The notes under the pieces are model-generated. The model worked only from the letters and a program-made list of their open reading frames with translations. It did no database searches and was not told where the DNA came from. 64,000 bases of DNA, taken from NCBI RefSeq assembly GCF_005844085.1, contig NZ_VCDI01000004.1, positions 186,001 through 250,000 of the forward strand, written 5' to 3'. How positions within the stretch are numbered: the stretch's first letter is position 1; every line of letters starts with the position of its first letter. The position numbers and the translations under genes are program-made. This document shows positions 1 through 9,176 of this stretch, piece by piece. The stretch is from Lichenicoccus roseus. GTDB lineage: Bacteria; Pseudomonadota; Alphaproteobacteria; Acetobacterales; Acetobacteraceae.

Positions 1-1008
1 CAGGAACGTGATCGTGGCGATTGCCCATGCCAACGCTCCAGCCAGCCTGGCCCAGCCCTCGCCGAACAGGGCGGCGACCGGCGGCACCAGCCAGACCAGC
101 ACCATGCCGAGCACGGTGCCCAGCAGCAGCAGCGGCGAATGGCGCAGCTGAACGTAGGCGGTGCGCGCCACCATGCGCCAGATGTCGGCCGGGTGCGGAT
201 AGGGACGCACCGAACGTGCCAGCAGGCTGTGGCCGAGCCAGATCGCGCCACCGCTGCGCTTGACCCGCTGCGCCAGGGTCACGTCGTCGATCAGCGCGCC
301 ACGCAGGCTCTCGATGCCGCCGATCCGCGCCAAAGCCGAGCGCCGGATCAGGATGGTGCCGCCGGCCGCCGCGGCGACCTTGCTGTCGCGACGGTTCACC
401 CGCGCGAACGGATAGAGCAGCTGGAAGAAATACACGAAGGCCGGCACCAGCGCGCGTTCCGCCCGGCTCGCCGTGTTCAGCTCCACCATCTCGGACACCA
501 TGTCCAGGTCGTCGCGCAGCGCCTTGTTGACCAGGGTCGCGACATGCGCCGGCTCGTGGATGATGTCGGCGTCGGCCAGCAGGATGTAGGTATTATCCGG
601 AGCACCGGGTTCGTCCGGCATCAGCCGCGTCACCTCGGCGGTGCCCTGCGCCACCGCCCACAGCTTGCCGCTCCAGCCCGCCGGGGGCTCGGCGCCCTCC
701 ACCACGTGCAGGTGCGGCGAGGCGAGCGCGCGGGCCAGCGTCCCGGTGCCGTCGCCGCTGCGATCGTCCACCAGCACGACGCCGTACGGCCCCGGGTAAT
801 CCTGCGCCAGCAGCGAGCCGATGCTGTCCTCGATGGTCTCCGCCTCGTCGCGCGCCGGCACCACCACGCAGACCGCGGGCCAGGTGCCGGCGACCGGCCG
901 CACCGATTTCGGCACCGGGCCCAGCATCGGGCCGCCCTGCCAGAACCGGCCGTGCGCGAACGCCAGCACCAGCCAGACCAGCAGCGACAGGGTGGCCAGG
1001 ACCAGCAT
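1..1008 (-). CDS. hpnB: Hopanoid-associated glycosyltransferase HpnB (3' end beyond window)
   Basis: Family 2 glycosyltransferase of the hopene-associated HpnB type. The visible 336 codons begin with a hydrophobic segment (residues 2-18), then a GT-A core with a VVVPARDE stretch near residue 48, a DD pair at 81-82 and the metal-binding DAD at 146-148. A further hydrophobic stretch lies near the cut end. The ATG shares one base with the hpnA stop (TGATG), so the two genes are translationally coupled. HpnB proteins are found in hopanoid clusters and are thought to act on the hopanoid side chain or an associated lipid; the exact reaction is not settled. The open frame runs off the left edge, where the rest of the hopanoid cluster may continue. 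Confidence 0.9.
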   Translation of the reverse strand, partial: MLVLATLSLLVWLVLAFAHGRFWQGGPMLGPVPKSVRPVAGTWPAVCVVVPARDEAETIEDSIGSLLAQDYPGPYGVVLVDDRSGDGTGTLARALASPHLHVVEGAEPPAGWSGKLWAVAQGTAEVTRLMPDEPGAPDNTYILLADADIIHEPAHVATLVNKALRDDLDMVSEMVELNTASRAERALVPAFVYFFQLLYPFARVNRRDSKVAAAAGGTILIRRSALARIGGIESLRGALIDDVTLAQRVKRSGGAIWLGHSLLARSVRPYPHPADIWRMVARTAYVQLRHSPLLLLGTVLGMVLVWLVPPVAALFGEGWARLAGALAWAIATITFL

Positions 1009-2018
1009 CAGGCGGCCTTGCCCCGCGACAGCGCATCGACCTGGAACCAGGCGACCGCATCGGCCACCGCCTCGCTGGCCGGCCGCGGTGCGTAGCCCAG
1101 CTCGCGGATCGCCTTGGCCGACGAGAAGAACATCTTCTTGCGCGACATCGCCAGCATCTCGCGGGTGACCCGCGGCTCGATGCCGAACCCGCGCGACGCC
1201 CATTCCGAGGCCACCGCGACCGGCCACAGCACCGACTGCGACAGCCTGAGCCGGGGCGGCCGGCGCCCGGCGACCTCGGAGACCATGGCGAACAGCTCGC
1301 GCAGCTGCATGTCCTCGCCGCCCAGGATGTAGCGCTCGCCGATGGTGCCGCGCTCGAACGCCAGCGCATGGCCCTCGGCGACATCATCCACATGCACGAT
1401 GTTCAGCCCGGTCTCGACATAGGCGGGCATGCGGCCGGCGGCGGCGTCGGCGATCATCAGGCCGGTCGGGGTCGGCTTGATATCCCGCGGGCCGATCGGG
1501 GTGGAGGGATTGACGATCACCGCCGGCAATCCCTGCTCGCGCACCAGCCGCAGCACCTCCTGCTCGGCGCGGTATTTCGACTTCTTGTAGATGCCGATCA
1601 CCGCATGCTCGTGCACCGGGGTCGCCTCATCGGCCACGCTGCCGTCGCCGATCAGGCCGAGGGCCGCCACCGACGAGCAATAGACGATGCGCGACACGCC
1701 GGCCTGCTGCGCCGCCAGCATCAGCAGGCGGGTGCCCTCGACATTGGCCTGCATCATCGAGGCCGGGTCGGGCACCCAGAGGCGGTAGTCGGCGGCGACA
1801 TGGAACAGCGCCTCGCAGCCCTTCAGCGCCGCGGCGAAGGTGTCAGGCCGGCCGAGATCGCCCTCGACCAGCTCGGCGTCGAGCCCTTCGAGGTTGCGCC
1901 GGTCGCTGCCACGGCGGACCATCAGCCGCAGCCTGTGGCCGCGCGCCGCAAGGGTGCGCGCCACCGCCGAGCCGACGAAGCCGGTGGCGCCGGTGACCAG
2001 TGTGGGTGATGTCGCCAT
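1008..2018 (-). CDS. hpnA: Hopanoid-associated NAD-dependent sugar epimerase HpnA
   Basis: Extended short-chain dehydrogenase/epimerase of 336 residues. The Rossmann motif GATGFVG sits at residues 10-16, an SS pair at 115-116 and the catalytic YxxxK at 144-148 (Y144, K148). Length and motifs match the HpnA family of hopanoid gene clusters. It is the first gene of a coupled pair: its TGA overlaps the hpnB ATG by one base. It diverges from an HpnL-like membrane protein across a 153 bp spacer. The role of HpnA in hopanoid side-chain or sugar modification is inferred from clustering, not from a defined reaction. Confidence 0.92.
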   Translation of the reverse strand: MATSPTLVTGATGFVGSAVARTLAARGHRLRLMVRRGSDRRNLEGLDAELVEGDLGRPDTFAAALKGCEALFHVAADYRLWVPDPASMMQANVEGTRLLMLAAQQAGVSRIVYCSSVAALGLIGDGSVADEATPVHEHAVIGIYKKSKYRAEQEVLRLVREQGLPAVIVNPSTPIGPRDIKPTPTGLMIADAAAGRMPAYVETGLNIVHVDDVAEGHALAFERGTIGERYILGGEDMQLRELFAMVSEVAGRRPPRLRLSQSVLWPVAVASEWASRGFGIEPRVTREMLAMSRKKMFFSSAKAIRELGYAPRPASEAVADAVAWFQVDALSRGKAA

Positions 2019-2171
2019 GCGGCCTGCTCCGGGGTTACGCAGAGAACCATCCGAACCGAAGCCTGTTCGAACGCGAAGCGGCTTATAGCCGCGCGATCCG
2101 CGCTGGTGTAGAGCCAGCCCCCTCCTTGGTCTCCCGTCGAGCCCAGGTCTCCCGTCCGGCTAGGGTGCGCG
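2019..2171. promoter_or_regulatory. Divergent spacer between hpnA and an HpnL-like gene
   Basis: This 153 bp spacer must hold the promoters for both directions. The only clear structure is a perfect 6-bp inverted repeat, GCGGCT-TAT-AGCCGC, at 2078-2092. It has no T-run, so it looks more like an operator or leader hairpin than a terminator. No confident -35/-10 pair was found. Confidence 0.3.
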
Positions 2172-3182
2172 TTGAAGACAGCCTCGATCCTGCTTGCCCT
2201 GCTCGGGGTCGGGCTGATGACCGCCGTCGGCGTCTGGCTCGGCGCCGGCGCGGTGTTCAAGGCCATGCTGTCGGTGGGCGCAGGCGGCTTTGCCCTGCTG
2301 GTCGGCTGGCAACTGCTCTGCGACGGCGTGCTGGCGCTGGCCTGGCGCACCTCCTGCCCGCGCAGCCTGCTGCGGATCGGCATCGGCCGGCTGCTGCTAT
2401 CCCGCATGGTGCGCGAGGGGGCGATGACCTGCCTGCCCTTCTCGCAGATCGGCGGCATCCTGATCGGCATGCGCGCCACCGGCTTTGGCGGCGCGATCGC
2501 CTGGCCGATGGCGGTCGCCGCCAACGTGATCGACCTCACCACCGAGGTGATCGGCCAGATCGCCTTCGTGCTGCTCGGCCTGCTGTTCCTGCTCGACCGC
2601 AAGCCGGATACCGACCTCGCCGGCCCGCTCGGGCTCGGCATGCTGCTGGCAGTCGCCGCCATGGCCGGCTTCATCTGGGTGCAGCGCGGCGCCGGCGGCC
2701 TGTTCCGCCGGCTGGCCCGCAGCATGGGCGACCGTGTCGCGGCACCGGCGCTGCGTCGCTCGGTGCTGGACGGCATCGACAGCCTGCAGAGCGACCTCGA
2801 TGCGTTCTATGCGCGACCCGGCCGGATCGCCGGCGGCTGCCTGATCCACCTGACCGGCTGGCTCGGCGGTGCCGCCTGGGTATGGATGGCCTACAGGCTG
2901 CTCGGCGCACCCGTGCAGATCGATACAGCGCTGGCCATCGAGGGCGCGGCCAGCGGCATCATGGCGGTTTCGTTCCTGGTGCCCGGAGCGCTCGGCGTGC
3001 AGGAAGCGGCCTACGTGGCGCTGGGCAGCCTGTTCGGATTGGACCCCCACCTCTCCTTCGGCCTCTCGCTGCTCAGGCGCGCACGCGACCTCGCCATCGG
3101 CGCGCCGGTCCTGCTGCTCTGGCAGTGGGTCGAGCTGGTCAGGCTGCGCCGTGGCGCGAAGACGGTGAGCCAGACCGCCTGA
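2172..3182 (+). CDS. HpnL-like / lysylphosphatidylglycerol-synthase-type integral membrane protein
   Basis: A 336-residue polytopic membrane protein of the flippase-like UPF0104/HpnL family. Family-like features include a REGAMTCLPFSQIGG stretch near residues 79-93, an NVIDLTTE stretch about 30 residues later, and a C-terminal LVPGALGVQEAAY segment. The start is a TTG; no in-frame ATG gives full length. It diverges from hpnA, and its stop lies 4 bp from the stop of the convergent phytochrome gene. A clear paralogue lies at 41362-42411 next to hpnN. A role in moving a hopanoid or another lipid is inferred from family and position. Confidence 0.75.
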   Translation: MKTASILLALLGVGLMTAVGVWLGAGAVFKAMLSVGAGGFALLVGWQLLCDGVLALAWRTSCPRSLLRIGIGRLLLSRMVREGAMTCLPFSQIGGILIGMRATGFGGAIAWPMAVAANVIDLTTEVIGQIAFVLLGLLFLLDRKPDTDLAGPLGLGMLLAVAAMAGFIWVQRGAGGLFRRLARSMGDRVAAPALRRSVLDGIDSLQSDLDAFYARPGRIAGGCLIHLTGWLGGAAWVWMAYRLLGAPVQIDTALAIEGAASGIMAVSFLVPGALGVQEAAYVALGSLFGLDPHLSFGLSLLRRARDLAIGAPVLLLWQWVELVRLRRGAKTVSQTA

Positions 3183-3186
3183 CGGA

Positions 3187-6045
3187 TCAGTCGGACGTGA
3201 TTGCCTCGGCCAGCTCCGAAAGCTTCCGGTCCGACCGGACAAGCTCCAAAGCGGCGTTGGCCGACAGCGGCGGCGCAAAGAAGAAGCCCTGCACCATGTC
3301 GGCGCCGGCTCTCCGCGCGATGTCCTTCTGGTCCTGGGTCTCGATCCCCTCGAACACCACCGGCTTGCCGGCGGCATGGGCGAGCGCGATCACGGCGACC
3401 ACGAACGCCTCGCCGCTTGAGCCGCCGCCGACATCCTCCAGGAAGCTGCGGTCCAGCTTGACCACGTCCACCGGCAGCCGGCGCAGATAGGACAGCGACG
3501 AATAGCCGATTCCGAAATCGTCGATCGCCACCTGCACCCCGAGCTCACGCGCCTCGGCCAGAACCGTCGATGCTCCCGCCCCGGTCAGCATGCTCTCGGT
3601 GATCTCCAGGCAGAGCTGCCCGGCATCCAATCCCTCGGCCTCGATGACGCCGGCCAGCCCCGAGCAGAAGCCAGCTTGGGTCAGCTGCAGGGCCGAGACG
3701 TTCACGTTCATCACCAGCCCGGCGCCGGGAGACGCCGCATGGAACGCCCGGCCCTGGCGCAGCGCCTGCTCCATGACCCACTCGCCGAGGGGGAGGATCA
3801 GTTCGGATTCCTCGGCCACCGGAATGAAGAGCGCTGGCGACAGCCAGCCGCGGACCGGATGCCGCCAGCGCAGCAGCGCCTCGAAGCCGGCCAGCACGGA
3901 CCGTCCGGCACCGAGACGGAACAGTGGCTGGTAGAGCAGCACGAACTGGTCGCCTTCGCGCAGCGCGTCGCGCATGTCGGCTTCGATGGCAAACTGTTGC
4001 GCAGCCTTGTCGAACAACGCGGACTCATACATGACGCCGCGATTGCCGCCGGCCTGCTTGGCCGAATACATCGCCATGTCCGCGGCCCGGACCAGGTTGA
4101 GGCCGCCCGCCTGCTTCGCCAGCACGATCCCGATGCTGGCCGAGATGTGGCAGGATCGCCCCATGATCTCGAACGGAGTCATGATCGCCTGGCGCATCTG
4201 CTCCACGAGGTGGACCACAGCCTCCTGCCGCAACCCGTAGCAGAGCACCACGAACTCGTCGCCACCGAGCCGGGTGACGAGATGCACCGGTCCGCTGATC
4301 GCGAGCAGACGGGCAGCCACCTCGATCAGAAGGGTGTCCCCGGCATCGTGGCCCAGTGTGTCGTTGACCGCCTTGAAGCGGTCCAGGTCGAGAAACACCA
4401 GCGCGGTGGCCGGCCGGCCTTCACGGTCGGGAACGTCCAGCCGCTGCTGCAGCAGGCTCCGGTTCGCAAGGCGGGTGAGCGGATCGTAGTAGCGCAGCAG
4501 CGCCAGTTCCGCCTCGGTGCGCCGCGCCGCCGCCGCCGCGACAACCGCGCCCAGCTGCCTCGCCGTCGCCAGGTCGCCGTCGCTCCAGCAACGCGACCGG
4601 TTTCGGACGATCTCCTTCCAGGCAGCGAACGAGCCACGCGGCGACAGCCGCCCGGTCTCCGTGTCGGTGATGGCATGCCGTCCCGGCTCGCCGGCCCAGA
4701 CGACGGTATGAAGCATCTCTGGTCGCAGCCACAGGATGGCATCCCCGCTGGCCTGCCCGAGGGGGAGCAGCAGCGCCCCGGCGGTATCGGCGGTGCCGGC
4801 CGGAAAGTCCGCCTGGCGCAGGCCGAGATCGTCATAGGCCAGCACCTCGCCAGCTGCCCGGTTGAGCATCGTCGAGAGCATCAGTTCGGCTACGTCCGCC
4901 TCCGGCACCATGCCGACGCACATCGTCCTGCCGGACATCCGAACCACGGCGCCGGACGCGGCCATGCAGCGCAGCAGGTCCGCCCCCGGCTCCGCAAGGG
5001 CCTGCAGCAGCGGCATCCTGGATTCCATTCGCGCGCCCAGCGAATTCAGGAGTTCCTGACGCTGCAGTCGATCGGCATGCGCCTCGGCCTCGCCGAGACT
5101 GGCCAGCAGCAGCGAAACGACCTTGCCGATCATGTCGACGACCGCCCGCAGCTCGGGCCCCGACGTCCGCGGGGTCGCGTGCTGGCAGACCAGCATTCCC
5201 CAGAGCCGGTCGTGATGCACCAGCGCCACCGTCAGGCACGCACCGACGTGCATGTTGCGCAGGTACTCGCAGTGCAGCGGCGAGACGCTGCGCAACGCGC
5301 TGTAGGTCAGATCGAGCGGAGCGACATCGGAGAGCGAGGGGTCGACCAGCAGCGCGACCGGCCGATAGCTGGTATCGGCGATCATGCCCACGCGTTGGAG
5401 CATGATCAGCCGCCTGGCCTGCACGGGGATGTCTGCCGCCGGATAATGCAGCCCGAGATAGGGCTCGTCGCCCGGACGGTGCAGCTCGGCGATGATCTCG
5501 CCATCGCCCTTGGCTGCGAAACGATACGCCATCACGCGGTCGTAACCGGTTAGCTTCCGCAGTGCCCGGACCGCCAGCGTGCAGACCTCCTTGCAGCTGG
5601 TCGCGGCCCTGAAGCTCTCCAGAGCCGGAAGCACTGCCGTGATCGCCGGCGTAGCTTCCGGAGCCAGAGGCAGTGGCTCGATGTTCACGCAGACATGCGA
5701 TCCCGAGCGGTGCGCCTGCAGGTGAAGCAGGACCCCGTCGGCACGGGTGAGCGTATTGAGATGCCCGAGATTGACGTTGTCGTGCGACAGCGCCTCGCCG
5801 GAGGCGGCAGCCAGCGACCCGAACGCCAGTTCTTGCACCGCATCCCGCAGGGGACGTCCAAGCATGGCATGCGCATCCAGTCCCAGGACTTCCGAAAGAT
5901 TGGCGCTGGCATGGCTGATCCGCCAGTCGTCCTCGCTTGCCGCGAGCAGCGCGCCATGCGGCTGGATCGCGCCCGGGATGTGGATCGGCTCCCGGTCGCA
6001 TTCGCTTAGCTCGGGGTCCCCGACCGGGCGTTCGGCATGCTCCAT
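3187..6045 (-). CDS. Bacteriophytochrome with GGDEF and EAL output domains
   Basis: Red/far-red photoreceptor coupled to cyclic-di-GMP turnover, 952 residues. PAS (about 15-125) carries the N-terminal biliverdin cysteine C16 before IHIPGAIQPHG. GAF (about 140-310) has PAADIP with D205 and H258. PHY (about 320-505) has the PRGSF tongue motif at 469-473. GGDEF is intact at 594-598. The EAL domain starts at 722 and keeps the EITES, DDFG, KLDRSF and EGIET motifs, so both activities are plausible. The RxxD product-inhibition site before GGDEF is missing. An AGGA element precedes the ATG. The layout resembles BphG1 of Rhodobacter sphaeroides. No heme oxygenase gene for biliverdin supply is visible in the window. 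Confidence 0.93.
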   Translation of the reverse strand: MEHAERPVGDPELSECDREPIHIPGAIQPHGALLAASEDDWRISHASANLSEVLGLDAHAMLGRPLRDAVQELAFGSLAAASGEALSHDNVNLGHLNTLTRADGVLLHLQAHRSGSHVCVNIEPLPLAPEATPAITAVLPALESFRAATSCKEVCTLAVRALRKLTGYDRVMAYRFAAKGDGEIIAELHRPGDEPYLGLHYPAADIPVQARRLIMLQRVGMIADTSYRPVALLVDPSLSDVAPLDLTYSALRSVSPLHCEYLRNMHVGACLTVALVHHDRLWGMLVCQHATPRTSGPELRAVVDMIGKVVSLLLASLGEAEAHADRLQRQELLNSLGARMESRMPLLQALAEPGADLLRCMAASGAVVRMSGRTMCVGMVPEADVAELMLSTMLNRAAGEVLAYDDLGLRQADFPAGTADTAGALLLPLGQASGDAILWLRPEMLHTVVWAGEPGRHAITDTETGRLSPRGSFAAWKEIVRNRSRCWSDGDLATARQLGAVVAAAAARRTEAELALLRYYDPLTRLANRSLLQQRLDVPDREGRPATALVFLDLDRFKAVNDTLGHDAGDTLLIEVAARLLAISGPVHLVTRLGGDEFVVLCYGLRQEAVVHLVEQMRQAIMTPFEIMGRSCHISASIGIVLAKQAGGLNLVRAADMAMYSAKQAGGNRGVMYESALFDKAAQQFAIEADMRDALREGDQFVLLYQPLFRLGAGRSVLAGFEALLRWRHPVRGWLSPALFIPVAEESELILPLGEWVMEQALRQGRAFHAASPGAGLVMNVNVSALQLTQAGFCSGLAGVIEAEGLDAGQLCLEITESMLTGAGASTVLAEARELGVQVAIDDFGIGYSSLSYLRRLPVDVVKLDRSFLEDVGGGSSGEAFVVAVIALAHAAGKPVVFEGIETQDQKDIARRAGADMVQGFFFAPPLSANAALELVRSDRKLSELAEAITSD

Positions 6046-6268
6046 GGCGGGTCCTATCCGATACCGGGCGACACCGTCGCGGAGGTCCCAACATGCGCGG
6101 GATTGCTTAAGTACCGGTTGACGCAGCTTGCCCCGCGGTCGAGGACCATCGGGGCTTGCGATTGGCCGGACCTCGCCCGATCAGCTAGAGCGCTGCGTGC
6201 CCTCGCACCGGACGTGCTCAGGAACGCGTCCCGGGGGACGCGACGGCCGCTGCACCACAGGAACATCC
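6046..6268. promoter_or_regulatory. Divergent spacer between phytochrome and tyrC genes
   Basis: This 223 bp spacer separates two divergent genes. An 8-bp inverted repeat, CGCGTCCC-GG-GGGACGCG (6225-6242), lies 27 bp upstream of the prephenate dehydrogenase ATG. A TTGACG hexamer at 6118-6123 could be a -35, but no convincing -10 follows. The repeat could form a leader hairpin or bind a dimeric regulator; neither is proven. Confidence 0.35.
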
Positions 6269-7168
6269 ATGTCCGAGCCGATTTTCAAGCGTCTCACCCT
6301 GATCGGACTAGGGCTGATCGGCAGCTCGCTGGCCCGCAGGGCGATGCAGCACCCCACCGGAGCACGCCGCATCGCAGGCGAGATCGTGGCGTGCGACAGT
6401 TCCGGATTGGCCTGCGATCGCGTGCGCGTGCTCGGCATCGCCGACCGCGTCGAGCCGGACGCCACGCTGGCGGTCCGTGATGCCGACTGCGTCGTGCTCT
6501 GCGTGCCGGTCGGGGCACTGGGGGACGTGGCGGCCCGGATCATGCCGCATCTGGCGCCCGGGGCCATCCTGAGCGACGTCGGTTCGACCAAGCAGTCCAT
6601 GCTGCGCGAGATCGAGCCGATCCTGCGCGCCGACGTGGCACTGGTGCCGGGCCATCCGCTGGCCGGCACTGAATACTCCGGACCGGATGCCGGCTTCTCC
6701 ACCCTGTTCGAGAACCGCTGGTGCCTGCTCACCCCGCCCGAGGGGACCGATCCCGGCGCGGTGGCGCGCGTGGCCGCGATGTGGAACGAGTGCGGCGCCC
6801 GTAGCCGCGAGATGGATGCCGCGCATCACGACCGGGTGCTGGCGATCGTGAGCCACCTCCCGCATCTGCTCGCCTTCACCATCTGCGGCACCGCAGACGA
6901 CCTCGCCGACGAGACACGCAGCGAGGTGCTGGAGTTCGCCGCCACCGGGTTCCGCGACTTCACCCGGATCGCGGCGTCGGACCCGGTGATGTGGCGCGAC
7001 ATCTTCCTCAACAACCGCGAGGCGCTGCTGGAGATGCTGGCCCGCTTCACGGAGGACGCGCAGGCGATGGCGCGCGCCATACGCTGGGGCGACGACGCGT
7101 TCATCGTGGACAGGATCGAGCGCGGCCGCGCCATCCGGCGCAGCCTGATCGAACTGAACCAGGCCTGA
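6269..7168 (+). CDS. tyrC: Prephenate/arogenate dehydrogenase
   Basis: NAD(P)-dependent dehydrogenase of tyrosine biosynthesis, converting prephenate to 4-hydroxyphenylpyruvate or arogenate to tyrosine. The 299-residue protein opens with the Rossmann motif GLGLIG at 13-18. It has the GHPLAGTEYSGP substrate loop and the SHLPHLLAF helix typical of the family. It has no fused chorismate mutase or ACT domain. The chosen ATG at 6269 places the nucleotide fold at the very N-terminus; an upstream in-frame ATG would add 47 unrelated residues. It is monocistronic here: the next gene converges on it, and no hisC or aroA neighbour is present. Confidence 0.9.
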   Translation: MSEPIFKRLTLIGLGLIGSSLARRAMQHPTGARRIAGEIVACDSSGLACDRVRVLGIADRVEPDATLAVRDADCVVLCVPVGALGDVAARIMPHLAPGAILSDVGSTKQSMLREIEPILRADVALVPGHPLAGTEYSGPDAGFSTLFENRWCLLTPPEGTDPGAVARVAAMWNECGARSREMDAAHHDRVLAIVSHLPHLLAFTICGTADDLADETRSEVLEFAATGFRDFTRIAASDPVMWRDIFLNNREALLEMLARFTEDAQAMARAIRWGDDAFIVDRIERGRAIRRSLIELNQA

Positions 7169-7213
7169 TGCCGGCCCTGGGTCCTGGCCTCGATCCGCCT
7201 GGCCCTGGCGCGA

Positions 7214-8251
7214 TCAGCCCTGGGCGATCTGGTCGCGGCGGTAGGCGCCCTGGCGCTCGAACATCCAGCCCGGATATTCCGGCGGCAGCCGGCTTGCCTC
7301 GTTGAGCGTCTCGAGTTGCCTGGCGTCGAGCCGCACCTCGGTAGCGGCCAGGTTGTCCTCGAGTTGCTCCGGCTTCTTCGCCCCGATGATGACGCTGGTC
7401 ACCACCTCCTGGTGCAGCAGCCAGGCGAGCGCGATGCGCGCGACCGACACCCCGTGCGCATCGGCAATCGGACGCATGGCGTCGATCACCTTGTAGCCGC
7501 GCTCGGCATCGACCGGCGGGAAGTCGAAATCGACCCGGCGGCTGCCCTGCTCGGCGCTGCCGTCGCGGCCGTACTTGCCTGACAGCAGGCCACCGGCCAG
7601 CGGGCTCCAGACCATCAGCCCGATCCGTTCGGCCTTCAGCATCGGCACGATCTCGCGCTCGAGGTCGCGTCCGGCGAGGGTGTAGTAGGCCTGCAGGCTC
7701 TGGAACTGCGCGAGGCCGCGATGCTGCGCGATACCCTGCGCCTTGACGATCTGCCAGGCGGCCCAGTTCGAGACACCGGTGTAGCGGACATGTCCGTGCC
7801 GGACGAGGATGTCGAGCGCCTCAACGGTCTCCTCGATCGGCGTCGCCGGGTCGAAACCGTGGATCTGGTAGAGGTCGATATGATCGAGTTGCAGCCGCTT
7901 CAGGCTGGCCTTGACGCCGTCGATGATGTGGCTGCGGGTGTTGCCGCGCGCGTTCGGGCCCTTGCCGGTCGGCCCGAACACCTTGGTGGCGACGACGATC
8001 TCGTCGCGCGGCAGCTTCAGGTTGCGGATGGCATGGCCGGTGATCTCCTCCGACAGGCCCTCGGCATAGACATCGGCGGTATCGAGGAAATTGACTCCGC
8101 CATCAACCGCGGTGCCGATCAGGCGCTCGGCCTCGTCCTGGCGTAGCGCGCCGATCTTCTGCCACATCCCCTCGCCGCCACCGAAGGTCATGGTGCCGAG
8201 GCAGATCTCGGAAACATAGAGGCCGGTGCGGCCGAGTGCGCGGTTACGCAT
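7214..8251 (-). CDS. Aldo/keto reductase
   Basis: A 345-residue NADPH-dependent aldo/keto reductase of the general TIM-barrel family. The catalytic aspartate and tyrosine lie in NFLDTADVYAEG, the lysine in VVATKVFG and the histidine in DLYQIHGFD. A C-terminal IIGAKKPEQLEDN segment is the usual cofactor-phosphate loop. An AAAGGA element precedes the ATG. It converges with tyrC and diverges from a TetR-type regulator, which may control it. The substrate cannot be read from sequence. It belongs to a different subgroup from the three related reductases at 30-32 kb and 50 kb. Confidence 0.85.
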   Translation of the reverse strand: MRNRALGRTGLYVSEICLGTMTFGGGEGMWQKIGALRQDEAERLIGTAVDGGVNFLDTADVYAEGLSEEITGHAIRNLKLPRDEIVVATKVFGPTGKGPNARGNTRSHIIDGVKASLKRLQLDHIDLYQIHGFDPATPIEETVEALDILVRHGHVRYTGVSNWAAWQIVKAQGIAQHRGLAQFQSLQAYYTLAGRDLEREIVPMLKAERIGLMVWSPLAGGLLSGKYGRDGSAEQGSRRVDFDFPPVDAERGYKVIDAMRPIADAHGVSVARIALAWLLHQEVVTSVIIGAKKPEQLEDNLAATEVRLDARQLETLNEASRLPPEYPGWMFERQGAYRRDQIAQG

Positions 8252-8471
8252 GCTGTTGGTCCTTTTCGAAGGCGTGTCCCATTGAACAACACAACGACAG
8301 GCAGAAGCGAAAGGATGCCTCGGCGGATTTTGTGCATTGCGCCATTACGGGACAGGAACGTGACTCACAGAAGCGTGCGGCTTTGCAGCCGACTACCGGC
8401 ATTGACCAGCCCGATACCTGTCTTAATGTAACTGCAACAATAATAAGTTTGGCTTTTAGGGACAGGGCCGG
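8252..8471. promoter_or_regulatory. Divergent spacer between aldo/keto reductase and TetR genes
   Basis: The 220 bp spacer is noticeably more A+T-rich than its surroundings, especially at 8420-8460. A TTGACC at 8402-8407, spaced 16 bp from TAATGT at 8424-8429, is a plausible sigma-70 promoter for the TetR gene. A 5-bp hairpin, CGGCT-TTGC-AGCCG, lies at 8378-8391. No operator can be assigned firmly. Confidence 0.4.
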
Positions 8472-9176
8472 GTGCAGGAAATGGACATTCAGACAAGATC
8501 GACCCGTTACCAGTCTTCGCGCGGCACGATCCTGTCAACGTCTCGTGAAATATTCATGAGGCACGGATATCTCGACACCAGCATGGACACCATCGCCCAG
8601 CAATCGGGCGTTTCGAAAACCACGCTGTACGCGCATTTCGAGAGCAAGGAAGCGCTGTTCAACCAGGTCGTGGGCAAGGTGCTGGGTGAGCGCAGTCGGG
8701 TTGCCCTGGACGGGTTGTTCGACCTGCCTGCAGCCGAGGATGGCGCCGACGGTTCCGCGGCCCGAGAGCCGCTGGCCCGGGAGCGCCTCACCGCGGTGGC
8801 GTGCCGGATCCTGGAACGCACGCTCGACCCCGAGGCGGTGGCGCTTATCAGGCTGTGCGTGATCGAGGGCGCCCGCATGCCGCGCCTGACCCTCGGCGGT
8901 CTCGGCGAAGTACGACAGCGACTGGTCGCGGCGGTGGCAGAGTTCTTCAGGGACCAGGCTGACAGCCTCGCCCTGAGCATCGATGAGCCGCAGGAAGCCG
9001 CTGACCTGTTCATGGCGTTGACCATGCGTGACCTCATGCTCGAAGCGGTGCTGCCCGGGTCCGAGATCGAGATCCCGCGCGCCTGGCGGCACAATGCCGG
9101 GGTCGCGGCGGACGTGATCGTGCGCCTCTATGGCTCCGGTTCGACCGGCCCGACCGGGCGCATGGCTGGGGCATAA
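8472..9176 (+). CDS. TetR/AcrR family transcriptional regulator
   Basis: A 234-residue repressor-type regulator. The N-terminal helix-turn-helix spans about residues 20-65, with the TetR signature TIAQQSGVSKTTLYAHFESK. The C-terminal ligand and dimer domain resembles the AefR-like subgroup. The start is a GTG at 8472; an in-frame ATG at 8481 is equally possible and would remove three residues. It diverges from an aldo/keto reductase gene, a common arrangement for autoregulated TetR pairs. Its last 49 bp overlap the tail of the opposite-strand gene at 9128-9568. The ligand is unknown. Confidence 0.88.
   Translation: MQEMDIQTRSTRYQSSRGTILSTSREIFMRHGYLDTSMDTIAQQSGVSKTTLYAHFESKEALFNQVVGKVLGERSRVALDGLFDLPAAEDGADGSAAREPLARERLTAVACRILERTLDPEAVALIRLCVIEGARMPRLTLGGLGEVRQRLVAAVAEFFRDQADSLALSIDEPQEAADLFMALTMRDLMLEAVLPGSEIEIPRAWRHNAGVAADVIVRLYGSGSTGPTGRMAGA

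Noticed and set aside
2000-3490. A 496-codon plus-strand frame across the HpnL-like gene.
   Set aside because: It is an Arg-rich shadow in another frame of the HpnL-like protein, which has clear membrane segments.
3676-5553. A long plus-strand open frame of about 625 codons opposite the phytochrome gene.
   Set aside because: The minus strand encodes a full, motif-rich bacteriophytochrome; the opposite frame has no recognisable domain.
8378-8391. Small hairpin CGGCT-TTGC-AGCCG in front of the TetR gene considered as an operator.
   Set aside because: It is only 5 bp of stem and not near the predicted promoter elements; it is too weak to call.
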